Assembly (NCBI RefSeq): GCF_003027925.1
Contig: NZ_PYPS01000013.1
Span: 62,001 to 126,000, forward strand
Direction of reading: 5' to 3'
DNA length: 64,000 nucleotides
From: Micromonospora sp. RP3T
GTDB taxonomy: Bacteria; Actinomycetota; Actinomycetes; Mycobacteriales; Micromonosporaceae
Shown here piece by piece: positions 8,896 to 17,270 of the stretch (position 1 is the first letter of the stretch; every line of letters begins with the position of its first letter). A program made the translations under genes and the position numbers. Under the pieces are notes generated by a model that ran no database searches, had not been told where the DNA came from, and was given only the letters and a program-made list of their open reading frames with translations.

Positions 8896-9965
8896 CCGAC
8901 CTCGACCAGCGGATCGCGTCGGCGCTGCGGGAGCGCGCCGACGGGGACGTCGACACCGACCGCCTGCTGCGCGGTTCCCGCACGCTCGGGCGGCGCCGGC
9001 AGGCCCGTCGCCGGCTCACCGCCGGCACCGCACTCACCCTGGTCGGCGTGCTCGGTCTCGTCGGTGGGGTGCGGGCGGACGTGGGCGGGCTGGCCGAGCG
9101 CCTGCCCTGGGCGACGGCACCGGCGACGGCCACGCCGCTCCCGCCGAGTGCCGACGGGGCACCCGGCGCCGCCCGGCGTCCCGAGTTGGTCGGCACCGAC
9201 CCCCGGGTGCTGCACCTCGGGCTGGACACCGGCCGGGCCCGCTACCTGGCCTGGGCGGTCCTCACCACGGCCCGGACCGAGTCGATCCGGTTCCGCGTCG
9301 GTGACGGGCACCCGGTGCTGGTCGAGGTGAGCCCGGACGCCCGGGCGGTGGACGAACTCCTGCTCGACGGTCTTCCCGGCGCCGAGGGCGTGATTCCGGT
9401 GACCTTCGACGGCCGGGTGCGGGAGTTCGAGGTCGGGGGTGGCGGCGCGGTCCGGGCCTGGCAGCCGGCCCCCGGCCTGTACGCGCGGGCGAGCATGCTC
9501 GGCGGCGACCGGAACGCGTTGGCCGAGGCGGTGGGCGCCATCCGCTGGAACGAGGCGCGCCGGTGCGACTCGCCGCTGCGCTTGGGCGCGGTGCCGCAGG
9601 GCGCCCGGGTGGACTCCTGCGAGGTCGACGTCGGTGCCTTCCCGAGCGGGCTCACCGCCGACTTCACGCTGGTGCGCGCGCCGGCCGCGACGATGGAGGT
9701 GCGCTTGGTCCACGGGGCGCAGATCGCCGGGCAGGTCGCCCAGGGCAACCGGACGGTGGGAGGCCGTCCCGCCTATCTCTATCCCGACGGGCACCAGCTC
9801 GAACTGCTCGGCATCCCGAAGGCGCACCTGGCCGCCACGTTCGGCTGGCGCTGGTCGAACGACCCGCCCAAGGGGCAGCGCGACTTCACCGAGACCGAGG
9901 CGGCGAGCGTGCTGGCCGGGACACAGGTGGCGCGGGACCTGACCGACTCGCGGACCTGGGACTGA
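8892..9965 (+). CDS. Single-pass membrane protein coupled to sigma factor (putative anti-sigma role)
   Basis: 357 residues. There is a short N-terminal cytoplasmic part with an Arg-rich stretch (RTLGRRRQARRR), one membrane segment near residues 40-57 (TALTLVGVLGLVGGV), then a large extracellular domain with two cysteines (RRCDSPL and DSCEVD). I recognise no catalytic family. The position, GTG start inside the sigma factor stop (GTGA) and topology suggest it senses or restrains the sigma factor. No zinc-binding HxxxCxxC anti-sigma motif is seen, so this role is inferred from context only. Confidence 0.7.
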   Translation: MTDLDQRIASALRERADGDVDTDRLLRGSRTLGRRRQARRRLTAGTALTLVGVLGLVGGVRADVGGLAERLPWATAPATATPLPPSADGAPGAARRPELVGTDPRVLHLGLDTGRARYLAWAVLTTARTESIRFRVGDGHPVLVEVSPDARAVDELLLDGLPGAEGVIPVTFDGRVREFEVGGGGAVRAWQPAPGLYARASMLGGDRNALAEAVGAIRWNEARRCDSPLRLGAVPQGARVDSCEVDVGAFPSGLTADFTLVRAPAATMEVRLVHGAQIAGQVAQGNRTVGGRPAYLYPDGHQLELLGIPKAHLAATFGWRWSNDPPKGQRDFTETEAASVLAGTQVARDLTDSRTWD

Positions 9966-10030
9966 CGCCGCGTCGGAACGGACCGCCCGGCCCGGTCCGG
10001 GTCGGGCGGCGGGCCGTACGCTTGGTGACC

Positions 10031-10357
10031 GTGAGCCCCCGTCGCAATCGGCCCCGCCGGGACGAGACCACCGGTCTGGACGCCGAACGAGCCCGCCACG
10101 GCGTGCCGACCGTGCAGCAGTGGCGCGACGGCGACTGGCAGGTGCGCGGGATCAGCGGCGGCGCGTCCGCCAAGACGTACCGTTGTCCCGGGTGTGACCA
10201 GGAGATCCGTCCGGGTGTGGCGCACCTGGTGGCCTGGCCGGCCGACGACCGGGGTGACCTGACCGACCGCCGGCACTGGCACAGCGGCTGCTGGCGGGCC
10301 CGGGACCGGCGTGCCCCCAACCTCCAGCGCGGCCGGGGCGCCCCCCGGCACGGCTGA
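10031..10357 (+). CDS. Small zinc-ribbon-like conserved actinobacterial protein
   Basis: A 108-residue basic protein beginning SPRRNRPRRDE and containing KTYRCPGCDQEI followed by RRHWHSGCWRARDRR. The C-x2-C plus His/Cys pair looks like a metal-binding ribbon. Homologues in actinomycetes are usually annotated vaguely as ATP/GTP-binding protein, which nothing here supports. GTG at 10031 fits the usual SPRRNRP start; GTG 10025 is an alternative. It stands just upstream of a hydrolase gene. Confidence 0.75.
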   Translation: MSPRRNRPRRDETTGLDAERARHGVPTVQQWRDGDWQVRGISGGASAKTYRCPGCDQEIRPGVAHLVAWPADDRGDLTDRRHWHSGCWRARDRRAPNLQRGRGAPRHG

Positions 10358-10423
10358 GCGATCTGGATCACCCGGTTCCCGCCCCGGCGGGCGGCGGGGC
10401 CGGCGGCGCGGGACACTGGCACG

Positions 10424-11233
10424 GTGAGCACTCCGATTCGCGCGTCGTCGATCCTGCCCGGCCGCCGGGAGGACATCGAGCTGCACACCGCCGACGGGCT
10501 GACGCTGGTCGGCGAGCTGGCCCGGCCGGTGGAGCGCGAGCCGGTCGGCACGCTGGTGTGCCTGCACCCGCTGCCTACCCACGGCGGGATGATGGACAGC
10601 CACGTGCTCCGCAAGGCCGCCTGGCGGCTGCCCGCGCTGGCCGACCTGGCCGTGCTCCGGTTCAACACCCGGGGCACCAGCAGCGTCCGCGGCACCAGCG
10701 AAGGGGCGTTCGACAACGCCGTCAGCGAGCGGTTCGACGTGGCCGCCGCGATCGAGTACGCGGAGTTCCACGAGCTGCCGAACATCTGGCTGGTCGGCTG
10801 GTCGTTCGGCACCGACCTGGCGCTGAAGTACGGCTGCGACCCGGCCGTCGCCGGCGCGATCCTGCTCTCCCCGCCGCTGCGCTTCTCCGCCCCGGAGGAT
10901 CTCGCGGTCTGGGCCGAGTCGGGCCGGCCGCTGACCGCCCTGGTGCCGGAGTTCGACGACTACCTGCGCCCGGACGAGGCCCGGCAGCGGTTCGCCGCCG
11001 TGCCGCAGGCCGAGGTGGTCGGCGTGGACGGCGCGAAGCACCTCTGGGTCGGCGACGCGGAGAAGGCGCTCGACGAGATCGTCCGGCGCGTCGCCCCGGG
11101 CGTGCCGGTGCCGCTGCCGACGAGCTGGGACGGCCCGATGGAGACCGGCGACGTCAGCGCGTACGCGGACCGGACGGTGGCCGCGTTCGCCGACACCCCG
11201 GTCCCCGGCCCGGCCCAGCGCAGCGCCGAGTAG
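10424..11233 (+). CDS. Alpha/beta hydrolase
   Basis: A 269-residue hydrolase of the small serine type that acts on short acyl or dienelactone-like esters. Visible motifs are CLHPLPTHGG after strand 3, RFNTRGTSSVRG, the nucleophile elbow GWSFGTD, and VDGAKHLWVGD with the catalytic His. A serine replaces the more usual glycine-rich context, but the G-x-S-x-G rule holds. The GTG start at 10424 is followed by STPIRASS. The gene ends 33 bp before an intergenic inverted repeat. Confidence 0.85.
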   Translation: MSTPIRASSILPGRREDIELHTADGLTLVGELARPVEREPVGTLVCLHPLPTHGGMMDSHVLRKAAWRLPALADLAVLRFNTRGTSSVRGTSEGAFDNAVSERFDVAAAIEYAEFHELPNIWLVGWSFGTDLALKYGCDPAVAGAILLSPPLRFSAPEDLAVWAESGRPLTALVPEFDDYLRPDEARQRFAAVPQAEVVGVDGAKHLWVGDAEKALDEIVRRVAPGVPVPLPTSWDGPMETGDVSAYADRTVAAFADTPVPGPAQRSAE

Positions 11234-11266
11234 CCGACCCTTCCCTGCACCCCCTCCGACCCCGTC

Positions 11267-11321
11267 GATCATGAAGTTGACGGCACAGGGAGCGCTCTCC
11301 AGGGCGGTCAACTTCATGATC
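11267..11321. repeat. Inverted repeat GATCATGAAGTTGAC, copy 1
   Basis: Perfect 15-bp arms GATCATGAAGTTGAC (11267-11281) and GTCAACTTCATGATC (11307-11321) enclose a 25-base loop. They lie between the convergent hydrolase and coiled-coil genes. It may work as a bidirectional terminator. A related element lies at 34958-35011, so this is probably a dispersed family. Confidence 0.75.
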
Positions 11322-11358
11322 ACTCAACCGGTCGGCGCTGCCTGGGTGGAGGTGGGGG

Positions 11359-13389
11359 TCAGTCCTTGTCGACGGTGACGGCGCTGGGCTTGGCGCTGCG
11401 CTCGTCGGTGGTGGGCTTGGTCGGGCGCTTGCCGTTCTCGCCGGTGCTGGTGATCTTCGTGGGGGTGGCGCCCCGGCCACCCTCGCCCGGCACGGCGGCT
11501 ACGGTGGGCTCCCCGTCGACACCCGCGCCGGCGGCCGAGTCCATCGTGGTCACCGGCTCGGCGATCGGCTTCGCCGGCCCGCCCTCCGCCGGCTCGCCGG
11601 CCGACCGGTTCCCGCCCTGCTCCGGCCCGGCGCCGTTGGCCGCCACCGCGGCGGTGCCCTTCGCCGGGCCACGACCCACCGGGGCGCCACCCCTTGGTAC
11701 GCCGTCCCCCGCCGGCCGGCCGCCGGTGGCGGCGGTGGCCAGCTCCGCCGGGTCGACCGGGGTGGCCGAGATGCCGGCCGAGTCGGCGTCCCGACGCAGC
11801 TCGGTGAGCCGGCGCTCCAGGTCGTCGGACTCCTGCCGGGACTTCCACGTCTCGGTGCGCAGGTCGGCCAGCTCCTGCTGCGCGGTGGCGATCTCCAGCA
11901 TCACGTGGGCGAGCTGCTGCCGGCCGGCGGCCACCTCCTGCTGGGTGGCGGCGAGGTGCTGCTGGGTGGTGGCCAGGTGCTGCTGGGTGGTGGCCGCGTA
12001 CTCCTCGAACTGGCGACGCGAGGCCGCCACGTGCTCGTCGGCCCGGCGGCGCTGCTCGGTGGCGTCCGCCTCGGCCCGGCGCAGCAGCTCGGCGGCCTCC
12101 AGCTCGGCCTGCTGCCGCATGGTGAGCGCGTCTTCCTCGGCGGCCCGCCGGATGCTCGCGGCGTTGCGCTCGATCTCGTCGCGCCGGGCAGCGTACGTCT
12201 GCTCCAGCTCCTCGTGCCGGCTGGTGTGCTGCTTGTCGAGCTCGTCGCGGCGCTTGGCGAACTCCTGCTCGGCGGCGGCGCGGCGCTGGGCCAGCTCCTT
12301 CTCCGCCTTCTCCCGCTGGCCGGCGACCTCCTTCTCCACCCCGGCCCGCCACGCGCCCAGCTCCTGCTGGGTCTGCGCGCGGGACTGCTGCACGTACGCC
12401 TCGGTCTCGGTGCGCATCCGCTGCACGTACGCCTCGACCTCGGCGCGGTTGCGCTTACCGGCCTCGGTGGCCTCGGTGGTGAGCCGGCTGGCCTCGGTGC
12501 GGGCCCGGCCGCGGGTGGCCTTGGCGGCCTCCTCCGCGTCGTCGACGATCTTCTTGGCCTCGGCGAGCGCCTTGGCGTGGGTGGCCCGGCCCGCCTCGGC
12601 GGCGGCGTCGGTGAGCCGCTTGGCCTCCTGCTGGCCCTTGGCGTGCACCTCCTTGGCCGCCTCGCGGAGCTGGGTGGCCTCCTGCTGCGCCTTGGCCAGC
12701 ACCTCCTTGGCCGCCTCGCGCAGCCGGGCCGCCTCCTGCTGGGCCCGGGCGTGGATCTCCTTGGCGGTGTCCCGTAGCTGGGTGGCCTCCTGCTGCGCCT
12801 TGGCCAGCGCGTCCTGGGCGGTCCGGCGCAGCTTCTCGGCCTCGTCCTGGGCGGCCGTACGCAACTTGGCGGACTCGTCCCGGGCGGCCTTCAGCGTCGC
12901 CTCCGCCTCGGCCTTGCGGGTCGCGGTGTGCCGCTCCTCCTCGGCGCGGCGGGCGGCGAGCGCGATCTCGAAGTCCTTGAGCGCCTGCGCGGCCTGCTCC
13001 CGGGCCTCCTCGACGATGTGCTCGGCGGCGGCCCGACGGGCCTCGATCTCCTCGTTCGCGGCGGCGAGGATGTCGTCGGCCTGCTCCTCGGCCATGGTGA
13101 GGATCTGCTCGACCCGGGGACCGAGGTGCCGGAACGAGGCGCGGTCCACCACACCGACCTGCTTGCGCACCTGGGCGAGATCGCGCTGGAGCACCTCGAC
13201 CTGGCCGGCGAGCTTGTGGATCTGGGTGTACGCCTGTTCCCGCTCGGTGGTCAGCGCCGCGATCTCGTGTTCCGCGCGGGCGACGTAGCGGTCGACTTGT
13301 CGTTTCTCGTATCCCCGCAGCGCGGACTCGAAGCTGGGCTCCGTGGTCACGTCCCCGCCGAGCGCGAACAGTTCCTCGCCGTGCGACAT
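11359..13389 (-). CDS. DivIVA-like long coiled-coil protein (FilP/Scy-type polar growth protein)
   Basis: 676 residues. The N-terminal ~45 residues have the DivIVA-like motif SALRGYEKRQVDRYV. A nearly continuous Ala/Glu/Gln/Lys/Arg-rich coiled coil follows to about residue 560, including four 18-residue repeats and short TTQQHLA repeats. The tail after about 575 is Pro/Gly/Ala-rich and disordered. In Streptomyces the filP-scy pair lies beside mce-thiolase-meaB (from memory), and here two coiled-coil genes occupy that place. A role in tip growth or cytoskeletal scaffolding is therefore likely. ATG 13389 follows GGATGGGGG and starts just before the conserved motif; the frame is open for 41 more codons upstream. 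Confidence 0.85.
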   Translation of the reverse strand: MSHGEELFALGGDVTTEPSFESALRGYEKRQVDRYVARAEHEIAALTTEREQAYTQIHKLAGQVEVLQRDLAQVRKQVGVVDRASFRHLGPRVEQILTMAEEQADDILAAANEEIEARRAAAEHIVEEAREQAAQALKDFEIALAARRAEEERHTATRKAEAEATLKAARDESAKLRTAAQDEAEKLRRTAQDALAKAQQEATQLRDTAKEIHARAQQEAARLREAAKEVLAKAQQEATQLREAAKEVHAKGQQEAKRLTDAAAEAGRATHAKALAEAKKIVDDAEEAAKATRGRARTEASRLTTEATEAGKRNRAEVEAYVQRMRTETEAYVQQSRAQTQQELGAWRAGVEKEVAGQREKAEKELAQRRAAAEQEFAKRRDELDKQHTSRHEELEQTYAARRDEIERNAASIRRAAEEDALTMRQQAELEAAELLRRAEADATEQRRRADEHVAASRRQFEEYAATTQQHLATTQQHLAATQQEVAAGRQQLAHVMLEIATAQQELADLRTETWKSRQESDDLERRLTELRRDADSAGISATPVDPAELATAATGGRPAGDGVPRGGAPVGRGPAKGTAAVAANGAGPEQGGNRSAGEPAEGGPAKPIAEPVTTMDSAAGAGVDGEPTVAAVPGEGGRGATPTKITSTGENGKRPTKPTTDERSAKPSAVTVDKD
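12592..12807 (-). repeat. Four 54-bp (18-residue) tandem repeats inside the coiled-coil gene
   Basis: Residues 195-266 consist of four diverged copies of LAKAQQEATQLREAAKEV (second copy HARAQQEAARLREAAKEV). The 18-residue length equals 7+11, compatible with a mixed heptad/hendecad coiled coil. The DNA is similar enough for recombination-driven expansion. Confidence 0.85.
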
Positions 13390-13491
13390 GCCCCCATCCT
13401 CACACGCCTCCGCCTCCGCGGGGGCGATACGGACGCCCCTTCTGGGACCTACTTCACCCTCCTGGCGAAACGGGCCGGGGAAAGCATGACG

Positions 13492-13529
13492 GCGCGGGGC
13501 GGCACCGGTCACCCGGTGTCACCCCGCGC
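13492..13529 (-). terminator. Stem-loop between the two coiled-coil genes
   Basis: 17-base arms, 13492-13508 and 13513-13529, pair at 15 positions with a TCAC loop, giving a GC-rich hairpin. It lies 32 bp past the stop of the upstream coiled-coil gene (which ends at 13561), so it is probably its terminator. There is no clear T-run. Confidence 0.6.
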
Positions 13530-13560
13530 CGTGGCTCATGCCCCGTCAGCGGGTGGTGGC

Positions 13561-14817
13561 TCAGCCGGCCGACTCGGCCGTGACCTTCTGCCCGGAGGTG
13601 TCGGACTTCGGCGTCTCGGCCGCCTTGTTGCCGCCCGCCGGCACGCCCGGCACGATGCCGGCCAGGCCGGAGAGCATCTGCCCGAGCTGGGAGGTGACCG
13701 CGTCCTTCTGGCGGGTCAGGTCCTCGACCTCGCGGCGGGCCGCCTGCGTGGTCAGCTCCGCCTCGGTGCGGGCCTCGTTGAGCACCCGCTGCGCCTCGGC
13801 CCGTGCCTCGCTCAGCGTCTTGTCGGCCAGCGCCTTGGCCTTGTCGACGGTGTCGTTGGCGGTGCGCTCGGACTCGACCCGGCGCGCCTCGGCCCGCTGC
13901 TCGATCTCCTTCGCCCGCTCCTGGGCGGCCCGGGCCCGCTGCTCGGCCTCGTTGACCATCTTCTGGGTCTGCGTGACCTGGGCGGCGTGTCGCGCCGACT
14001 CCTCGCGCTCGGACTTCTCCCGCCGCTCGGCGAGCTGGAGCTCCAGGGCCTGGAGGTCCTTGTCGCGCTTGTCCCGCGCGTCGGTGAGCAGCTTGGTCGC
14101 CTCGGCCCGCTTCTCCTCGGCCTCCCGGGCGGCCTTCGCCCGCTGCTGGGTGATCTCCCGCTCGGCGGTGGCGCGCAGCGTGGCGACCTCCCGCTCGACC
14201 GTCGACTTGAGCTCGGCCACCTCGTGCGCGGTGACCGTACGCAGCTGCTTGGTCTCCCGGTCGGCGTCGGCGCGCAGCGTGTCCGCCTCCCGGCGGGCCT
14301 GCACGCGGACCTCGGCGGCCTCCCGCTCGGCGGCGGTGCGGACGGTGCCGGCCTCCCGCTCGGCGGTGGCCTTCATGGCAGCCGCCTCGGCGCGCGCCTT
14401 GTCGGTGATCTCCCGCGCCTCCAGCCGGGCGGCGGAGAGGATGCCCTCCGACTCGCGCTTGGCCTCGTTGCGGTGGTCGTTGGCCTGCTCCTCGGCCAGC
14501 CGCAGGATCTGCTCGACGCGGGTGCCCAGGCCGGAGAGGGTCGGCCGGCTGTTCTCCTCGAGCTGCTTGTTGGTCTCGGTGAGCTTCTGCTCGAGCGCAC
14601 CCTGGCGCTGCTCGGCCTGCCGGAGCCGACGCTGGGCGTCGTTCATCCGCTGCTCGGCCTCGGCGCGGGCCTGCTCGGACTGGCTCAGTGCGGCGCTCAG
14701 CCGGCCGATGAAGTCGTCGACCTGGTTGGTGTTGTATCCGCGCAGGCCAACAGTGAAATCGGGCTGTGAGTTCGCGTTATCGAAGAACGCAAGAGGGGAG
14801 GACTGCTGCTGGGGCAT
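13561..14817 (-). CDS. DivIVA-like coiled-coil protein (FilP/Scy-type)
   Basis: A 418-residue protein with DFTVGLRGYNTNQVDDFIGRL at residues 20-40, the same LRGY-x3-QVD pattern as the neighbouring coiled-coil protein. A continuous charged coiled coil follows to about residue 375, then a short Gly/Pro tail. LGTRVEQILRLAEEQAN is nearly identical to LGPRVEQILTMAEEQAD of the downstream gene, so the two are paralogues. Its expected role is organising polar growth with DivIVA. It is a separate unit from the downstream gene because of a hairpin between them. ATG 14817 is the family-like start. Confidence 0.87.
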   Translation of the reverse strand: MPQQQSSPLAFFDNANSQPDFTVGLRGYNTNQVDDFIGRLSAALSQSEQARAEAEQRMNDAQRRLRQAEQRQGALEQKLTETNKQLEENSRPTLSGLGTRVEQILRLAEEQANDHRNEAKRESEGILSAARLEAREITDKARAEAAAMKATAEREAGTVRTAAEREAAEVRVQARREADTLRADADRETKQLRTVTAHEVAELKSTVEREVATLRATAEREITQQRAKAAREAEEKRAEATKLLTDARDKRDKDLQALELQLAERREKSEREESARHAAQVTQTQKMVNEAEQRARAAQERAKEIEQRAEARRVESERTANDTVDKAKALADKTLSEARAEAQRVLNEARTEAELTTQAARREVEDLTRQKDAVTSQLGQMLSGLAGIVPGVPAGGNKAAETPKSDTSGQKVTAESAG

Positions 14818-14973
14818 TGGGACATACTCGCAGACGCCCCAGGGTGGTTCGCAAGAGTGGTCGGCAGCTTTCGCGTCCTCTTTACATGGTCAACTTCTGC
14901 CGGCCGGGGGGCCGGACCAATCGGCGATCTTGGCAGGTCCCGGGCCGGACGGCGCCGCCGGACGGTCGGCGGG

Positions 14974-15005
14974 AAAGGGCCGCGGACGGGTGCCCGCGGC
15001 CCTTT
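14974..15005 (-). terminator. Terminator hairpin after ccr
   Basis: Perfect 12-bp arms AAAGGGCCGCGG (14974-14985) and CCGCGGCCCTTT (14994-15005) with an 8-base loop. On the minus strand the stem ends in TTT, 88 bp past the ccr stop. The rest of the 14818-15092 gap shows no gene. Confidence 0.7.
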
Positions 15006-15092
15006 GTGTTCACGACTGTCTTCATGACTGTCCGGGCGACAGTCGAATGGCGTGCCGCTCCACCGGAAAGGCAATCCGGCGACGCCGTACGG

Positions 15093-16448
15093 TCAGTGTC
15101 CGCGGAACCGGTTGATCGCGCTTTCGTGCCGGGAGCGCAGCTCGGTGTCCCGGACGCCGAGCCCGTCGGTGGGCGCCAGGCAGCGCACGCCGACCTTGCC
15201 CTGGTGCGCGTTGCGGTGCACCTCGTACGCGGCCTGACCGGTCTGCTCCAACGGGTACGTCTTCGACACCGTCGGGTGCACCTTGCCGAGCGCGACGAGC
15301 CGGTTGGCCTGCCACGCCTCGTGGTAGTTGGCGAAGTGGCTGCCGACGATGCGCTTGAGGTGCATCCACAGGTAGCGGTTGTCGTACTGGTGCAGGAACC
15401 CGCTGGTGGAGGCGCAGGTGACGATCGTGCCGCCCTTCTTGGCGACGTAGACGCTGGCGCCGAACGTCTCCCGGCCGGGGTGCTCGAAGACGATGTCCGG
15501 GTCCTCGCCGCCGGTCAGCTCGCGGATCCGCTCGCCGAAGCGCCGCCACTCGTCCTGGTCCTGGGTCTCTTCATCCCTCCAGAACCGGAAGCCCTCGGCG
15601 GTGCGGTCGATGACCAGCTCGGCGCCCATCTTCCGGCACAGCTCGGCCTTCTCCGGCGAGGAGACCACGCAGACCGGGATGGCGCCGCCGCCCAGCGCCA
15701 TCTGGGTCGCGTAGCCGCCCAGACCGCCGGACGCGCCCCAGATCAGCACCACGTCGCCCTGCTTCATGTTCGCGCCGTGGTGCGAGACGAGCTGCCGGTA
15801 GGCGGTGGAGTTGACCAGCCCGGGGCTGGCCGCCTCCTCCCAGCTCAGGTGGCGCGGCTTCGGCATGAGCTGGTTGGCCTTGACCACGCACAGCTCGGCC
15901 AGGCCGCCGAAGTTGGTCTCGAAGCCCCAGATCCGCTGCTGCGGGTCGAGCATGGTGTCGTCGTGGCCGGCGGCGTCCTCCAGCTCGACCGACAGGCAGT
16001 GCGCGACCACCTCGTCGCCGGTCTTCCACCGGGTCACGCCGGGGCCGGTCCGCAGCACCACGCCGGCCGCGTCCGAACCGACCACGTGGTACGGCAGGTC
16101 GTGGCGGCGGGTCAGCTCGGAGAGCCGGCCGTAACGCTGGAGGAACTTGAACGTGGGCAGCGGCTCGAAGATGCTGGTCCACACCGTGTTGTAGTTGATC
16201 GCGCTGGCCATGACCGCGACCAGCGCCTCGCCCGGCCCCAGTTCGGGGGTGGGCACCTCCTGGACGTGCAGCGCCTTGCGCGGGTCCTTGTCCCGGGTGG
16301 CCATGCCCTCGAACATCCGGGTGTCCTCGGCCCGCACCACCACGCCCCGGTAGCTCTCCGGCACCGGCAGGCCGGCCAGGCCGGCGAGGTCCCGTTCCGG
16401 CCGCGCCGAGCCCTCCGTCGCCATGATCGCTTCAAGGATGTCCTGCAC
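15093..16448 (-). CDS. ccr: Crotonyl-CoA carboxylase/reductase
   Basis: A 451-residue member of the medium-chain dehydrogenase/reductase superfamily. It reductively carboxylates crotonyl-CoA with NADPH and CO2 to ethylmalonyl-CoA, the key step of the ethylmalonyl-CoA pathway and a source of polyketide extender units. The N-terminus VQDILEAI fits the family. Later landmarks are AINYNTVWTSIFEP, GSDAAGVVLRTG, the nucleotide motif GASGGLGGYATQ, EHPGRETFGASV and GSHFANYHEAW. The GTG at 16448 has GGGAGG seven bases upstream. The longer open frame beyond it is non-coding. A similar motif to that before icmA lies 133 bp upstream. Confidence 0.96.
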   Translation of the reverse strand: MQDILEAIMATEGSARPERDLAGLAGLPVPESYRGVVVRAEDTRMFEGMATRDKDPRKALHVQEVPTPELGPGEALVAVMASAINYNTVWTSIFEPLPTFKFLQRYGRLSELTRRHDLPYHVVGSDAAGVVLRTGPGVTRWKTGDEVVAHCLSVELEDAAGHDDTMLDPQQRIWGFETNFGGLAELCVVKANQLMPKPRHLSWEEAASPGLVNSTAYRQLVSHHGANMKQGDVVLIWGASGGLGGYATQMALGGGAIPVCVVSSPEKAELCRKMGAELVIDRTAEGFRFWRDEETQDQDEWRRFGERIRELTGGEDPDIVFEHPGRETFGASVYVAKKGGTIVTCASTSGFLHQYDNRYLWMHLKRIVGSHFANYHEAWQANRLVALGKVHPTVSKTYPLEQTGQAAYEVHRNAHQGKVGVRCLAPTDGLGVRDTELRSRHESAINRFRGH

Positions 16449-16580
16449 GGTGACCTCCCGTTCGTCAGCACCCGCACCGGGGCAGGGGTGCTGCCATCGT
16501 CGGCGCCGGTGCGACGGGACCGCCATGTCGGCAATCGACACATCCGGCACCGGTCGCGCTCCTGTGGGCCGGGACGTTAC

Positions 16581-16594
16581 TGAACGGTAGCTTG
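16581..16594. promoter_or_regulatory. Shared acyl-CoA-regulon motif, site 2 (ccr)
   Basis: TGAACGGTAGCTTG (read for ccr as CAAGCTACCGTTCA) matches the icmA site at 10 of 14 positions, including the CGTTCA half. It is the weakest of the four sites. It lies within the 242-bp gap upstream of ccr, which has no gene. Confidence 0.35.
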
Positions 16595-16690
16595 GGTCGG
16601 AAGGGCTGTGTGAAAAACTGCATCGGCCGATGCGTGGAGATGTCCGTGGGAACGCGCAAGCGCGCATGGCCGCGCGTCTTCCCACGTGTT

Positions 16691-16738
16691 AGGAAGGGGC
16701 CCCGCTTAACAGACGTCTGTTAAGCGGGGCCCCTTCCT
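16691..16738. repeat. GGGGCCCC/TTAAC repeat, copy 2 (48-bp perfect palindrome)
   Basis: Two 24-base arms with no loop are perfectly self-complementary, centred on CAGACGTCTG. It lies 6 bp past the mce stop codon, so it is very probably its terminator and a barrier before ccr. Confidence 0.9.
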
Positions 16739-16744
16739 TGCGCC

Positions 16745-17209
16745 TCAGGCGGGTTGGACCAGTTCGATCAGCACGCCGCCGGCGTCCTTCGGGTGCACGA
16801 AGTTCACCCGGGAGTCCGACGTGCCGCGCCGGGGCGCCTCGTACAGCAGCCGGACGCCGCGCTCGCGCAGCGCCGCGCAGGCCACGTCGATGTCCGCCAC
16901 CGTGTACGCGACCTGCTGGATGCCCGGCCCGCGCTTGTCCAGGAACTTGCCGATGGTGGTGTCCGGGGAGAGCGGGGCGAGCAACTGCACCATGCCGCCG
17001 GAGGCGTCCGGCCCGACCGCCAGCATCGCCTCGCGTACGCCCTGCTCGTCGTTCGTCTCGGTGTGCACGCAGCGCATCCCGAAGGTGCGCTGGTAGAAGT
17101 CGATCGCGGCGTCCAGGTCCGCGACCGCGATCCCGACGTGGTCGATGCGGCGCAGGCCGATGTCTGTGACAAACTCGGCAGCGGGCTCGACGGGGGAGTT
17201 CTCAGCCAT
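16745..17209 (-). CDS. mce: Methylmalonyl-CoA (ethylmalonyl-CoA) epimerase
   Basis: A 154-residue vicinal-oxygen-chelate fold enzyme that interconverts the 2R and 2S forms of methylmalonyl-CoA and probably ethylmalonyl-CoA. It has two VOC modules: RRIDHVGIAVADLDAAIDFY with the metal histidine, and a second half with the INFVHPKD-like NFVHPKDAGG and final LIELVQP glutamate. Where many epimerases have GxHHxA, this one has GIQQVAY, so one usual metal-ligand histidine is Gln; I recall the same in other actinomycetes. ATG 17209 is chosen over an upstream in-frame codon. It is divergent from the thiolase, an arrangement matching its pathway role. Confidence 0.92.
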   Translation of the reverse strand: MAENSPVEPAAEFVTDIGLRRIDHVGIAVADLDAAIDFYQRTFGMRCVHTETNDEQGVREAMLAVGPDASGGMVQLLAPLSPDTTIGKFLDKRGPGIQQVAYTVADIDVACAALRERGVRLLYEAPRRGTSDSRVNFVHPKDAGGVLIELVQPA

Positions 17210-17223
17210 GGCGCTAGTCTGAC

Positions 17224-17237
17224 CGAACAATCGTTAA
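17224..17237. promoter_or_regulatory. Shared acyl-CoA-regulon motif, site 3 (mce / thiolase)
   Basis: CGAACAATCGTTAA (reverse TTAACGATTGTTCG) matches the icmA site at 11 of 14 positions. It lies in the 61-bp divergent gap, 14 bp from the mce start and 33 bp from the thiolase start, so a bound protein would affect both directions. Confidence 0.45.
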
Positions 17238-17270
17238 GGCGTACAGGTCGGCACCCCCTCGGAGGCAGGC

